From Nonomuraea sediminis (lineage in GTDB: Bacteria; Actinomycetota; Actinomycetes; Streptosporangiales; Streptosporangiaceae), in assembly GCF_018531495.1 (NCBI RefSeq), contig NZ_JAHDTI010000009.1:372001-436000 (forward strand): DNA of 64,000 nt, written 5' to 3'. Made by a program: the position numbers and the translations under genes. Below, piece by piece: positions 34,524 to 42,687 of the stretch. Below the pieces are notes generated by a model. That model was not told the DNA's origin. It did not search any database and was given only the letters and a program-made list of their open reading frames with translations. Position 1 is the stretch's first letter; each line of letters opens with the position of its first letter.

Positions 34524-35562
34524 CCATCGTGGCCGAGCCGATGACGGTCCGGCCGGAGTAGAGGACCGCGGCCTGCCCCGCCGCCACGCCGGTGGCGGGC
34601 CGGTCGAGGTGGATGCGCAGCCCGCCCGGGGTCTCCTCGACGCGGCAGCCGTACACCTCGCCGTGGGCCCTGAGCTGGACGGTCAGGTCGTCCCTCGTGT
34701 CAGGGCCGTTCCAGATCGGGGCGCCGGTGACGATCTCGGTGACCTCCAGGGCCGAGCGCGGGCCGACCGTGACCGTGTTGGAGACCGGCTCGATCGACAG
34801 CACGTAGCGCGGGCGGCCGTCGGGCGCGGGCCTGTCGATGTGCAGGCCCTTGCGCTGGCCGATGGTGAAGCCGTGGGCGCCCTGGTGGCTGCCGACCACC
34901 TCGCCGGCCTGGTCCACGATCGGGCCCTCGGCCTGGCCCAGGCGCTTGGTCAGGAAGCCGCGGGTGTCGCCGTCGGCGATGAAGCAGATGTCGTGGCTGT
35001 CGGGCTTGTCGGCCACGGTGAGCCCGCGTCGCGCCGCCTCTGCCCGCACCTCGGCCTTGGTGGAGTCGCCCAGCGGGAAGATCGCGTGGCTCAGCTGCTC
35101 GCGGGTGAGCACGCCGAGCACGTACGACTGGTCCTTGCCCTCGTCCACGCTCCTGGACAGCACGCCGTCGACCAGCTTGGCGTGGTGACCCGTGGCCACC
35201 GCGTCGAAGCCGAGCGCCAGCGCCCGGTCGAGCACCGCCGCGAACTTGATCTTCTCGTTGCAGCGCAGGCACGGGTTGGGGGTGCGGCCGGCCGCGTACT
35301 CGGCGACGAAGTCCTCGATCACGTCGCGCTGGAACCGCTCGGCCATGTCCCAGATGTAGAAGGGGATGCCGATCACGTCGGCGGCGCGGCGGGCGTCGCG
35401 GGAGTCCTCGATCGTGCAGCAGCCCCGGGCGCCGGTGCGGTGGGATTGGGGGTTGGCCGACAACGCCAGGTGCACACCGGTGACGTCGTGGCCCGCCTCG
35501 GCGATCCGGGCGGCGGCCACGGCGGAATCGACCCCGCCCGACATGGCTGCTAGAACACGCAC
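34510..35562 (-). CDS. mnmA: tRNA-specific 2-thiouridylase MnmA
   Basis: A 350-residue PP-loop enzyme that thiolates U34 of Lys, Glu and Gln tRNAs. The PP-loop is MSGGVDSAVAA (from residue 7). The catalytic Cys pair is Cys98 (NPCLRCNEK) and Cys193 (SHDICFIADGD). C-terminal domains: GFTIGQRKGLHI and a beta-barrel. I start at GTG 35562 (RVLAAMSGG); the frame continues upstream but without family similarity. The sulfur donor is probably the cysteine desulfurase at 36675-37832, one gene upstream with a plus-strand gene between. Confidence 0.95.
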   Translation of the reverse strand: MRVLAAMSGGVDSAVAAARIAEAGHDVTGVHLALSANPQSHRTGARGCCTIEDSRDARRAADVIGIPFYIWDMAERFQRDVIEDFVAEYAAGRTPNPCLRCNEKIKFAAVLDRALALGFDAVATGHHAKLVDGVLSRSVDEGKDQSYVLGVLTREQLSHAIFPLGDSTKAEVRAEAARRGLTVADKPDSHDICFIADGDTRGFLTKRLGQAEGPIVDQAGEVVGSHQGAHGFTIGQRKGLHIDRPAPDGRPRYVLSIEPVSNTVTVGPRSALEVTEIVTGAPIWNGPDTRDDLTVQLRAHGEVYGCRVEETPGGLRIHLDRPATGVAAGQAAVLYSGRTVIGSATMVTTA

Positions 35563-35629
35563 CTCACCAGAGTACTGTCCCGGACATGAGCGGACGCCGG
35601 TCCTCGCGGTCCGTGGAAGGATTGACACC

Positions 35630-36682
35630 ATGCGACTGTTCGGGCGCAAGGGCGAAGAGGAAGAGCCGGTCGGCCCTGCCGACCGCATTGCCGGGTTCTG
35701 GCAGTGGTGGGAGACGACCAGGCCGGAGCTCGACGCCATGGTGGCGGCCGAGGATGCCGAGCGGCTGTCGGAGACGCTGGCGCCCGCCGTGGCGGCCGTG
35801 CACCCCGGGCTGGTCTACGAGGTGGCTCCGGGCAGGAACGCCATCCACGCCCTGGTCGTGACCGCCGCGGGCGACGCCGAGCTGCGTTCGCTCGCGCACC
35901 GGTGGGCCAAGGCGGCGCCCGAGCCCGACATGCTGTGGGAGTTCCATCCTTCGCGTCAGGCCAACCCGCAGGCGCTCGAGCTCACCCTGAGCGTCGGCGG
36001 TTTCGAGTTCGCGCTGGACAAGCTGATGTTCGGGCTGCGGGTGCCGCCGGGCACGATCCGGGTCGACGTGGCCGCCTACCACCCCATCTTCGGCGAGCTC
36101 GACGAGGAGTCCCGGCTCGAGGCCACGCTGCTGGCGCTCGACTGGCTGCTGGGCGAGGACGACGTGGCGCGCTGGGTGGGCGAGATCACCCCGGCCACCT
36201 TCCAGCCGATCGACTCCGTGCCCGCCGTCCATCTGCCCGCCGTGGTGGCCGATGTGGCCTCCGGCTACGAGGACGAGCAGTGGGCGCTGCTCGAGGGTCA
36301 GACGGCCAACGGGGCGCCGCTGATCGCCACGGCCCGCTATCCGCTGCGGCCCGTCGACTACCCGCTCTACGACCAGCTCATCACGATCACCCTGCCGTAC
36401 GCGCACCGCGATGAGAACGGGCTGCCCGTCGGCGACTCGCTCACCGCGCTGCGCGACTTCGAGGAACGGCTGGCGGCCCGGCTCACCAAGCCGCACGCCG
36501 AGGCGGTGCTCGCAGCCCACCTGAGCGCCGAGGGCACCCGGGTCGTCCACGTCTACGCCGACCCGACCGGCGACGCGGCCATCCACGCCAAGGAGCTGAT
36601 CGTGAGCTGGGAGGAGGGCGAGCCCCGGGTGGACGTCGCCTCCGACCCCTCCTGGAGCGCGGACGCCCCGTTCCTCAGCTGA
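35630..36682 (+). CDS. DUF695 family protein
   Basis: 350 residues. After a charged N-terminus (MRLFGRKGEEEEP) comes a first domain (FWQWWETTRPELDAMVAAED, VAAVHPGLVYEVAPGRNAIH) and then the DUF695-like region (DEQWALLEGQTANGAPLIAT, LRDFEERLAARL). Function unknown. ATG 35630 is preceded by GGAAGG. It is inserted on the opposite strand between the cysteine desulfurase and mnmA, and overlaps the desulfurase end by 8 bases. Confidence 0.75.
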   Translation: MRLFGRKGEEEEPVGPADRIAGFWQWWETTRPELDAMVAAEDAERLSETLAPAVAAVHPGLVYEVAPGRNAIHALVVTAAGDAELRSLAHRWAKAAPEPDMLWEFHPSRQANPQALELTLSVGGFEFALDKLMFGLRVPPGTIRVDVAAYHPIFGELDEESRLEATLLALDWLLGEDDVARWVGEITPATFQPIDSVPAVHLPAVVADVASGYEDEQWALLEGQTANGAPLIATARYPLRPVDYPLYDQLITITLPYAHRDENGLPVGDSLTALRDFEERLAARLTKPHAEAVLAAHLSAEGTRVVHVYADPTGDAAIHAKELIVSWEEGEPRVDVASDPSWSADAPFLS

Positions 36683-37832
36683 GTCCCGCGCGGCGGGCGC
36701 GCTCCACGACGCCGGGCAGGACCTCCACCAGGCGGTCGACGTCCTGCTTGGTCGAGGTGTGCCCGAGCGTGAAGCGCAACGAGCCCCTGGCCGAGGCCGC
36801 GTCGGCGCCCATCGCCAGCAGCACGTGCGAGGGCTGGGCCACGCCCGCCGAACAGGCCGACCCGGTGGAGCACTCCACGCCCTTGGCGTCGAGCAGCATG
36901 AGCAGCGCGTCGCCTTCGCAGCCGGGGAAGGAGAAGTGCGCGTTGCCCGGCAGCCGGTCGACCGGGTCGCCGTTGAGCATGACGTCGGGGACGGCCTGCC
37001 GTACCCGCTCGACGAGGTCGTCGCGCAGGGCGGTCAGCCGCTTGTTGAGCGCCTCCTGATCCCTGGTGGCGGTCTGTACGGCTGCCGCCAGCCCGGCGAT
37101 CGCGGGCGCGTCGAGCGTGCCGGAGCGCACGTCGCGCTCCTGGCCGCCGCCGTGCAGCACGGAGACCGGCGTCAGCCCCCTGGCCAGCAGCAGCACGCCG
37201 ACGCCCATCGGGCCGCCGAGCTTGTGGCCGGTCAGCGTGAGCGCGTCGGTGCCCGACGCGGCGAACGACACCGGCAGCTGGCCGACGGCCTGCACGGCGT
37301 CGGTGTGGAAGGGGATGCCGTGGTCGTGCGCCACGGCCGCCAGCACGTGCACGGGCTGGACGGTGCCGACCTCGTTGTTGGCCCACATCACGCTGACCAT
37401 GGCCACCTCGTCGGGCGCCCGCTCGATCGCCTTCCTGAGCGTGTCGGGGTGCAGCCTGCCGTACTCGTCGACCTCAAGCAGCTCGACCTCGGCGCCCTGG
37501 CTGGTGGACAGCCAGTGGGCGGGGTCGAGCGCGGCGTGGTGCTCGATCGAGCTGATCAGCAGGCGCTTCCTGGGCTGGCGCGACCAGTACAGGCCCTTGA
37601 TGGCCAGGTTGTCGGCCTCGGTGCCGCCTGAGGTGAACACGACCTCGCTGGGGCGGGCGCCGAGCGAGTCGGCGATGGCCTCGCGCGACTCCTCGACCAC
37701 CCTGCGCACCTGGCGGCCGGCCGCGTGCAGCGACGAGGCGTTACCGACCCTGCCGAGCTGCTCCGTCATCGCCTCGATCGCCTCGGGCAGCATCGGCGTG
37801 GTCGCAGCATGATCCAGATAGGCCGACGTCAC
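36675..37832 (-). CDS. Cysteine desulfurase (IscS/NifS type)
   Basis: A 385-residue PLP enzyme that takes sulfur from cysteine. YLDHAATTP at the N-terminus, ISSIEHHAAL (PLP-stacking His), Lys204 in TLTGHKLGGPMG forming the Schiff base, and catalytic Cys327 in CSTGSACSAG. The GSACSAG loop is that of IscS-type enzymes. It lies near mnmA, suggesting sulfur supply to tRNA 2-thiouridine; iron-sulfur work is also possible. Divergent from a TetR gene by 54 bases, in which a perfect operator-like palindrome lies. Confidence 0.94.
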   Translation of the reverse strand: MTSAYLDHAATTPMLPEAIEAMTEQLGRVGNASSLHAAGRQVRRVVEESREAIADSLGARPSEVVFTSGGTEADNLAIKGLYWSRQPRKRLLISSIEHHAALDPAHWLSTSQGAEVELLEVDEYGRLHPDTLRKAIERAPDEVAMVSVMWANNEVGTVQPVHVLAAVAHDHGIPFHTDAVQAVGQLPVSFAASGTDALTLTGHKLGGPMGVGVLLLARGLTPVSVLHGGGQERDVRSGTLDAPAIAGLAAAVQTATRDQEALNKRLTALRDDLVERVRQAVPDVMLNGDPVDRLPGNAHFSFPGCEGDALLMLLDAKGVECSTGSACSAGVAQPSHVLLAMGADAASARGSLRFTLGHTSTKQDVDRLVEVLPGVVERARRAGLS

Positions 37833-37850
37833 GTGCTCAGGGTATCTCGT

Positions 37851-37881
37851 TTGCGTACTGTACCGTCCGGACGGTACAGTA
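37851..37881 (+). promoter_or_regulatory. TetR autoregulatory operator over its own promoter
   Basis: A perfect 26-bp palindrome at 37856-37881, centred on TACCGTCCGGACGGTA, ends 5 bases before the TetR ATG. It coincides with a plausible promoter: TTGCGT at 37851-37856 and TACAGT at 37875-37880, 18 bases apart, giving a start point at or near the ATG (leaderless). Binding by the encoded TetR protein would block its own transcription. Confidence 0.85.
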
Positions 37882-37886
37882 GAGGC

Positions 37887-38387
37887 ATGAGGAGAGACGA
37901 GCTACTGGACGCGGCGGAGGGCCTGCTGTGTGACCAGGGTTCGGAGTCCCTCACCCTGGCGGCGGTCGCGGAGCGCGCCGGGGTGAGCAAGGGCGGGCTC
38001 CTCTACCACTTCGCCAGCAAGGAAGCCCTGATCAAAGGCATGGTCGAACGGCTGATCGCCGAATTCGACGAGCTGCTGGCGTCCTCACCGGGCGACACCT
38101 ACACCAAACGATACCTGGCGGCCACGCTCACGGCCGTCAGAGCGGGCAAGCTGCGACGATGGGCCGTCGTCACCGGGGCGTCGGGGAACGTGTTCCTGCT
38201 GACGCCGCTCCGGGAGGCGATGGCCCGCTGGCACCGGGAGGGCCTGACGTCCGAGCCCGACCCGGTGGCCTCGTCGATTGTGCGCCTGGCGTGCGAGGGG
38301 CTCTGGGACGTGGCCAGCCACGACCCTGACACCCACTCGGAAGCCGACCTCCAGGCCCTGGAGACCCGCCTCCTCGCCATGCTGTAG
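37887..38387 (+). CDS. TetR family repressor
   Basis: A 166-residue regulator with N-terminal HTH (LLDAAEGLLCDQGSESLTLA, VAERAGVSKGGLLYHFASKE) and a short C-terminal ligand domain of the kind seen in YcnC/TetR_C_37-type small repressors. The gene is preceded by a 26-bp palindrome that is almost surely its operator. The MFS transporter 280 bases downstream on the same strand is the likely target, with its own promoter or by read-through. Confidence 0.92.
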   Translation: MRRDELLDAAEGLLCDQGSESLTLAAVAERAGVSKGGLLYHFASKEALIKGMVERLIAEFDELLASSPGDTYTKRYLAATLTAVRAGKLRRWAVVTGASGNVFLLTPLREAMARWHREGLTSEPDPVASSIVRLACEGLWDVASHDPDTHSEADLQALETRLLAML

Positions 38388-38464
38388 CCCACCCCCGGCC
38401 CCCTTCCCTCACCCACCCGGACCTCCGGGAATTCCCGCAAGCCCAGCCGCGTTCAGCGCCCCTT

Positions 38465-38491
38465 GGGAACCACGGCGAAACCGTGGTGCCC
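38465..38491. terminator. Hairpin between the tetR and MFS genes
   Basis: ACCACGG/CCGTGGT arms (38469-38475 and 38481-38487) around a CGAAA loop, extended by GGG/CCC beyond one mismatch. There is no T run. It could end the tetR message and imply a separate MFS promoter. A further inverted pair, AGTACGGC (38566-38573) and GCCGTACT (38596-38603), lies between this hairpin and the MFS start. Confidence 0.55.
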
Positions 38492-38670
38492 GCGCTCTGC
38501 GACGCCGTGGCGGCGGCCGAGTGTCACCGACTCGCCAGTAGCGCCGGTCGCGGGCCCTCAGCCGGAGTACGGCGGGCGGCCGGTGGCGGCGGCTTGCCGT
38601 ACTGGCTCATCGCAGACGAACCCCCAACCAGCCCACTGAAAAGCAACAACCCCTGTGAGAGGTGCACCCC

Positions 38671-39873
38671 ATGACCCGCAACCTGAGGACCGCCCGCTAC
38701 GGCGCGATCCTCACCTTCGTCCTGGCCGGACTGATGGTCGGCACGATGACCGTGCGCATCCCCGCCATGACCGACAAACTCGGCCTGTCCGAGTCCTCCG
38801 TCGGTCTGATCCTGCTCGCGTGGGGTCTGGGCGCGCTGGTCACCATGCAGTCCATGCGCGGCGTCATGGCGAGAGCGGGCAGCAGGGCGGTGCTGCGGAT
38901 CGGTGGCCCGCTGACCGCGTTGAGCCTGGTCGGGGTGGCCGTGGCACCGACCGTACCGACGTTGATCGCCGCCGCGGCGCTGTTCGGGATGGCCTTCGGC
39001 ACGGTCGACATCGCGATGAACGCCCAGGGCTCCACCGTGGAGCAGGCCTACGGCAGGCCGCTGATGAACGGCTTGCACGCCGGCTGGTGCGTGGGCGCCA
39101 TCTCCGCGGGTGGCCTCGGGGCGCTGTCGATCGCGCTGGGCGTGCCGTTCACCCTGCACCTGGCGTTGATCGGCCTCGTGTCCGTCCCGTTGATGGTCGC
39201 GATCGGCCGCACCTACCTGCCTGAGCGGCCCGTCGAGCGGACGGCCGAGAAGGCCGGGCGCCGGATGCCTCCCATCGTGTACCTGCTGGGCGCGATCATG
39301 TTCTTCGCGTTCATGGTCGAGGGGACGGTCGCTGACTGGAACGGCCTGTTCATGCGCGACAGCCTGGGCGCGCCCGAGGCGCTGGCGGCGCTCGGCTACC
39401 CGGTGTTCGAGCTGGGCATGCTGGTGGCCAGGCTGTCGGGTGACCGGATCAGGTCGCGGTTCGGCGTGCGCGGCATGATGACCGTGTCGGGGCTGGCCAC
39501 GGCCGGGTTCTTCGCGGTGGTGCTGCTCGCGCCGACGCCGCTGGTGGCGGTCTTCGCGATGTTCTTCGTGGGGCTGGGCGTGGCGACGATCTCGCCGATG
39601 ACGCTGTCGCTGGCGGGCACCGCCACCGACAACCCCGGCCCGGCGATCGCCCAGGCGGGCGCGATGGGCTACGCGGGTCTGCTGCTCGGCCCGGTGGTGA
39701 TCGGCTTCCTCACGGACGTCACGTCGCTGCGCACCGCGCTCGGCCTGGCCATCGTGCTCGGCGTGCTGATCACGGTCGCGGCCCGCTTCCTGCCCCGCCG
39801 CGACCGCACCATGGTCATCACCTTCCCCGCGGAGACCGAGACCGAGCCCGCTCGCGAGCCCATCGCCGCCTGA
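38671..39873 (+). CDS. MFS transporter
   Basis: A 400-residue transporter with 12 hydrophobic helices. It resembles the YbjJ/FucP-like small MFS proteins (GTVDIAMNAQGSTVEQAYGR, PLMNGLHAGWCVGA, FMVEGTVADWNGLFMRDSLG). I use ATG 38671, eight bases after GAGAGG; a GTG at 38662 overlaps that site. It lies downstream of the TetR repressor, suggesting ligand-induced export or uptake. Substrate unknown. Confidence 0.9.
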   Translation: MTRNLRTARYGAILTFVLAGLMVGTMTVRIPAMTDKLGLSESSVGLILLAWGLGALVTMQSMRGVMARAGSRAVLRIGGPLTALSLVGVAVAPTVPTLIAAAALFGMAFGTVDIAMNAQGSTVEQAYGRPLMNGLHAGWCVGAISAGGLGALSIALGVPFTLHLALIGLVSVPLMVAIGRTYLPERPVERTAEKAGRRMPPIVYLLGAIMFFAFMVEGTVADWNGLFMRDSLGAPEALAALGYPVFELGMLVARLSGDRIRSRFGVRGMMTVSGLATAGFFAVVLLAPTPLVAVFAMFFVGLGVATISPMTLSLAGTATDNPGPAIAQAGAMGYAGLLLGPVVIGFLTDVTSLRTALGLAIVLGVLITVAARFLPRRDRTMVITFPAETETEPAREPIAA

Positions 39874-40029
39874 CGACACGCCCTCAGCCGTACGGCCGGC
39901 CGAGCCGCCCACGTGGCACGCATCGGCCCGCCGTACAAGGCTGCGAGAGCCCGGCGGGACTTTTGTCCTGGTCAAGTCGGGACAGCCCTCACTGACCTGT
40001 GCGCGGTGGGGGCTGGCACGCTTGGGGCC

Positions 40030-40680
40030 ATGTCCAGGGTTCCCCTCGCCTCCATCGCGGTCGTCGCCGTCACGGCCGTGCCCAGCCTGCTCCAGTTCGC
40101 CGTCCCCGGGCTGGAGCCGGCGCTCATGCGCGACCCCGCCGCCATCGCGGGCGGCCAGTGGTGGCGGCTGGTGACGGCGCTCGTCGTCCAGGACGGCGGC
40201 CTGTTCGGCACGGTCTTCAACCTGCTGACGCTGGCCGCGCTGGCCTTCCTCGCCGAGCGCACGCTGGGGCCGGCGCGGATGCTCCTGCTGTACGCCACGG
40301 GCGCCGTCGTCGGCGAGATCACCGGATACGTGCTGGGCGTGGCGGGCGCGGGCAACTCGATCACCGTCTGCGCCCTGGCGGGAGGCCTGGCCGTCGGCGC
40401 CGACCGCCTGGCGGCCTCCGTGGCGGCCTTCTACGCCATCGTGATGGCCGTCTCCCAGCTCTTCCCTGACGCGCCGATCGCCCTGGCCGTCGTGGCCGCG
40501 GTGGCCTTCCAGCTGGTGACCCAGCGCGCCCGCGTCCCCGCCTGGGCCTTCCCCGCCCTGGCGGCCGTCGCGGGGCTGGTCCTGGCGGGCTTCGCCAACC
40601 TCCACGGCCTGCCGGTGCTGGCGGGCATGCTCGCCGGGTGGCTCGTCACGGCCCGCCGTACGAGGGCGCAGGTGGCCTGA
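40030..40680 (+). CDS. Rhomboid-like intramembrane protein
   Basis: 216 residues with six hydrophobic helices. A QWWRLVTALVVQ segment after the first helix and FNLLTLAALAFLAERTLGP match the rhomboid L1 and TM2 regions. The candidate catalytic dyad is Ser110 (GAGNSITVCALAGG) and His192 (ANLHGLPVLAGMLAGW). The usual GxSG loop is altered to GNSI, so activity is uncertain. The last 250 bases are overlapped on the other strand by the abnormal extension of etfA. Confidence 0.75.
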   Translation: MSRVPLASIAVVAVTAVPSLLQFAVPGLEPALMRDPAAIAGGQWWRLVTALVVQDGGLFGTVFNLLTLAALAFLAERTLGPARMLLLYATGAVVGEITGYVLGVAGAGNSITVCALAGGLAVGADRLAASVAAFYAIVMAVSQLFPDAPIALAVVAAVAFQLVTQRARVPAWAFPALAAVAGLVLAGFANLHGLPVLAGMLAGWLVTARRTRAQVA

Positions 40681-41690
40681 GCGCGCACAACAGAAGCGGC
40701 GCCGCGGGGGAACCGCGGCGCCGCGGCGGGGGGTCGCGACGTGCGCGTCGTGGACTCTTCGGTCAGCTGCGGGACCACCTGGTGGAGGTCTCCGACCACG
40801 CCGTAGTCGGCGAGCTCGAAGATGGGCGCCTCCGGGTCCTTGTTGATCGCGATGATCGTCTTGGCCGTCTGCATGCCCGCCCGGTGCTGGATCGCGCCCG
40901 AGATGCCGGCCGCGATGTACAGCTGCGGCGAGACGGTCTTGCCCGTCTGGCCGACCTGGAACTGGTGCGGGTACCAGCCGGCGTCCGTGGCGGCGCGGGA
41001 GGCGCCGACCGCGGCGCCCAGGGCGTCCGCGAGGCCCTCGATGACCGAGAAGTTCTCGGCCGAGCCGACGCCGCGGCCACCGGAGACCACGATCGCGGCC
41101 TCGGTGAGCTCGGGGCGGGCGCCCTTCTCCTGCTTGACCCGGTCGACGATCCTGGCGGCCTTGGCGCCCTCGGAGAGGGACACCGCGACCTCCTCGACCG
41201 CGCCGGCGCCGGCGGCGGGCGCGGGGGCCGTGGAGTTGGGGCGTACCGCCACGATCGGGGTGCCCTTGGCCACGCGCGAGTGGACGTTGACGCCGCCGCC
41301 GAAGATGGACTGGTCGGCGACGAAGCCCTCGGCCAGGCCGACGGCGTCGGTGATGACGCCCGAGTCGGTCTTGACGGCCAGGCGACCGGCGATCTCCTTG
41401 CCCTCGGCGGTCGAGGCGACCAGCACTGCGGCGGGCGACTTGTCGCCCACGAGCTGGGCGAGCAGCTCGGCGCGAGGCGCCACCACGTAGTCGACCACGT
41501 CGGACGACGGGGCGTTGTAGACCTTCTCGGCGCCGTACTCGGCCAGCTTGGCCGTGGCGGCGTCGGTCAGGCCGGGACCCGCCCAGACGGCGGACGGGGA
41601 GCCGAGCGAGCGGGCCAGGGTCAGCAGCTCGAGCGTGACCTTCTTGACCTCGCCGTCGACCTGCTCGACGAGAACGAGAATCTCCGACAT
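40431..41690 (-). CDS. etfA: Electron transfer flavoprotein alpha subunit with aberrant C-terminal extension
   Basis: Residues 1-311 are a normal EtfA (MSEILVLVEQVDGEVKKVTL; FAD-binding segment ENFSVIEGLADALG after VVSGGRGVGS; GISGAIQHRAGMQ; DYGVVGDLHQVVPQLTEE). Family members stop within a few residues after that point, at about 320. Here the frame has no stop and runs ~105 codons further, through a terminator hairpin and antisense to the rhomboid gene, to TGA at 40431. None of the three frames has a stop in the ~75 bases after LTEE, so a single frameshift does not explain it. It carries electrons from acyl-CoA dehydrogenases together with EtfB. Start ATG 41690. Confidence 0.85.
   Translation of the reverse strand: MSEILVLVEQVDGEVKKVTLELLTLARSLGSPSAVWAGPGLTDAATAKLAEYGAEKVYNAPSSDVVDYVVAPRAELLAQLVGDKSPAAVLVASTAEGKEIAGRLAVKTDSGVITDAVGLAEGFVADQSIFGGGVNVHSRVAKGTPIVAVRPNSTAPAPAAGAGAVEEVAVSLSEGAKAARIVDRVKQEKGARPELTEAAIVVSGGRGVGSAENFSVIEGLADALGAAVGASRAATDAGWYPHQFQVGQTGKTVSPQLYIAAGISGAIQHRAGMQTAKTIIAINKDPEAPIFELADYGVVGDLHQVVPQLTEESTTRTSRPPAAAPRFPRGAASVVRAQATCALVRRAVTSHPASMPASTGRPWRLAKPARTSPATAARAGKAQAGTRARWVTSWKATAATTARAIGASGKSWETAITMA
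40696..40724. terminator. GC-rich hairpin between rhomboid and etfA
   Basis: Perfect 12-bp arms (GCGGCGCCGCGG and complement) at 40696-40707 and 40713-40724, loop GGGAA, lying 16 bases after the rhomboid stop. It looks like the shared terminator of two convergent genes, but the current etfA frame is translated straight across it. Confidence 0.75.
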
Positions 41691-41709
41691 ATCAGCAAAC
41701 TCCCGCTTC

Positions 41710-42489
41710 TCAGATGAACTTCTTGGACGCGAGGAAGTCGGCGGCCTTCGCGCCACCGTCGCCCTCGTCCTTGACGATCGTGCCCGCGGCGCGCGGCGGC
41801 GCGGCGGCGAAGTCCACCACCTGCGACCATGCGGCGCCAAGCCCGACAAGAGCGCCGTCGGCCGCGACGTCGGCGACGCCGAGGGTCTCCACCGGCTTCT
41901 TCTTGGCCGCCATGATCCCCTTGAAGGAGGGGTAGCGCGGCTCGTTGATCTTCTCGACCACGGACACGACGGCGGGCAGCGAAGCCTCGACCTTGTCGTA
42001 GCCGTAGTCGGTGATCCGCTGGATCGAGATCGAGGAGCCGTCGACGTCGACCTTGTTGGCCAGCGTGAGCTGCGCCACGCCGAGCCGCTCGGCCAGCATG
42101 GCCGGCAGCACGCCGGTGCGCGCGTCGGTCGACTCGGAACCCAGGATCACCAGGTCGAAGCCGATCCGCTGCAGGGCCTGGGCCATCGCGTAGGAGGTCG
42201 ACAGCGCGTCGGAGCCGTGCAGCGCGTCGTCGGTGAGGTGAACGGCCTTGTCGGCGCCCATGGCCAGGGCCTTGCGGATGGTCTCGGTGGCCTTGGCGGG
42301 ACCCATGGTCAGGACGGTGACCTCACCGCCGTGGGCCTCCTTGAGCTTCAAGGCCTCCTCGACCGCGTACTCGTCAAGCTCGTTCACCACGCCGTCGACG
42401 GCGTCGCGGTCGAGCGTCTTGTCATCGGACCGGAGCTTGCGCTCGGTCGCCGTGTCGGGGACCTGCTTCACGCAGACGACGATGTTCAT
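41710..42489 (-). CDS. etfB: Electron transfer flavoprotein beta subunit
   Basis: A 259-residue EtfB, normal length: MNIVVCVKQVPDTATERKL, GGEVTVLTMGPAKATETIRK, LVILGSESTDARTGVLPAML (AMP-binding region), NEPRYPSFKGIMAAKKKPVE (the recognition-loop area). It forms the FAD/AMP heterodimer with EtfA. First gene of etfBA, 19 bases upstream of etfA. Confidence 0.95.
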   Translation of the reverse strand: MNIVVCVKQVPDTATERKLRSDDKTLDRDAVDGVVNELDEYAVEEALKLKEAHGGEVTVLTMGPAKATETIRKALAMGADKAVHLTDDALHGSDALSTSYAMAQALQRIGFDLVILGSESTDARTGVLPAMLAERLGVAQLTLANKVDVDGSSISIQRITDYGYDKVEASLPAVVSVVEKINEPRYPSFKGIMAAKKKPVETLGVADVAADGALVGLGAAWSQVVDFAAAPPRAAGTIVKDEGDGGAKAADFLASKKFI

Positions 42490-42687
42490 GGCCGGTGGCC
42501 GACCTCCCGTAATCGCATGCTCGGAAATTCGCTGTCCAGACTGCCAGGTGCCCTACCCACGTCACCACCTGGGGGGCTCCCCACGGCCATGTTACCCGCG
42601 AGTAGCTTCAGGGCGAACCAGCAGCTAGGCCCCACGATACCGAACTTTGTTCCGGAGCCTGCCTATGGCCCCCATCGGAAAACGCGA

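Noticed and set aside
38524..40605. 693-codon minus-strand frame
   Set aside because: Antisense shadow of the MFS and rhomboid-like genes; Gln/His/Arg/Gly-rich with no domains.
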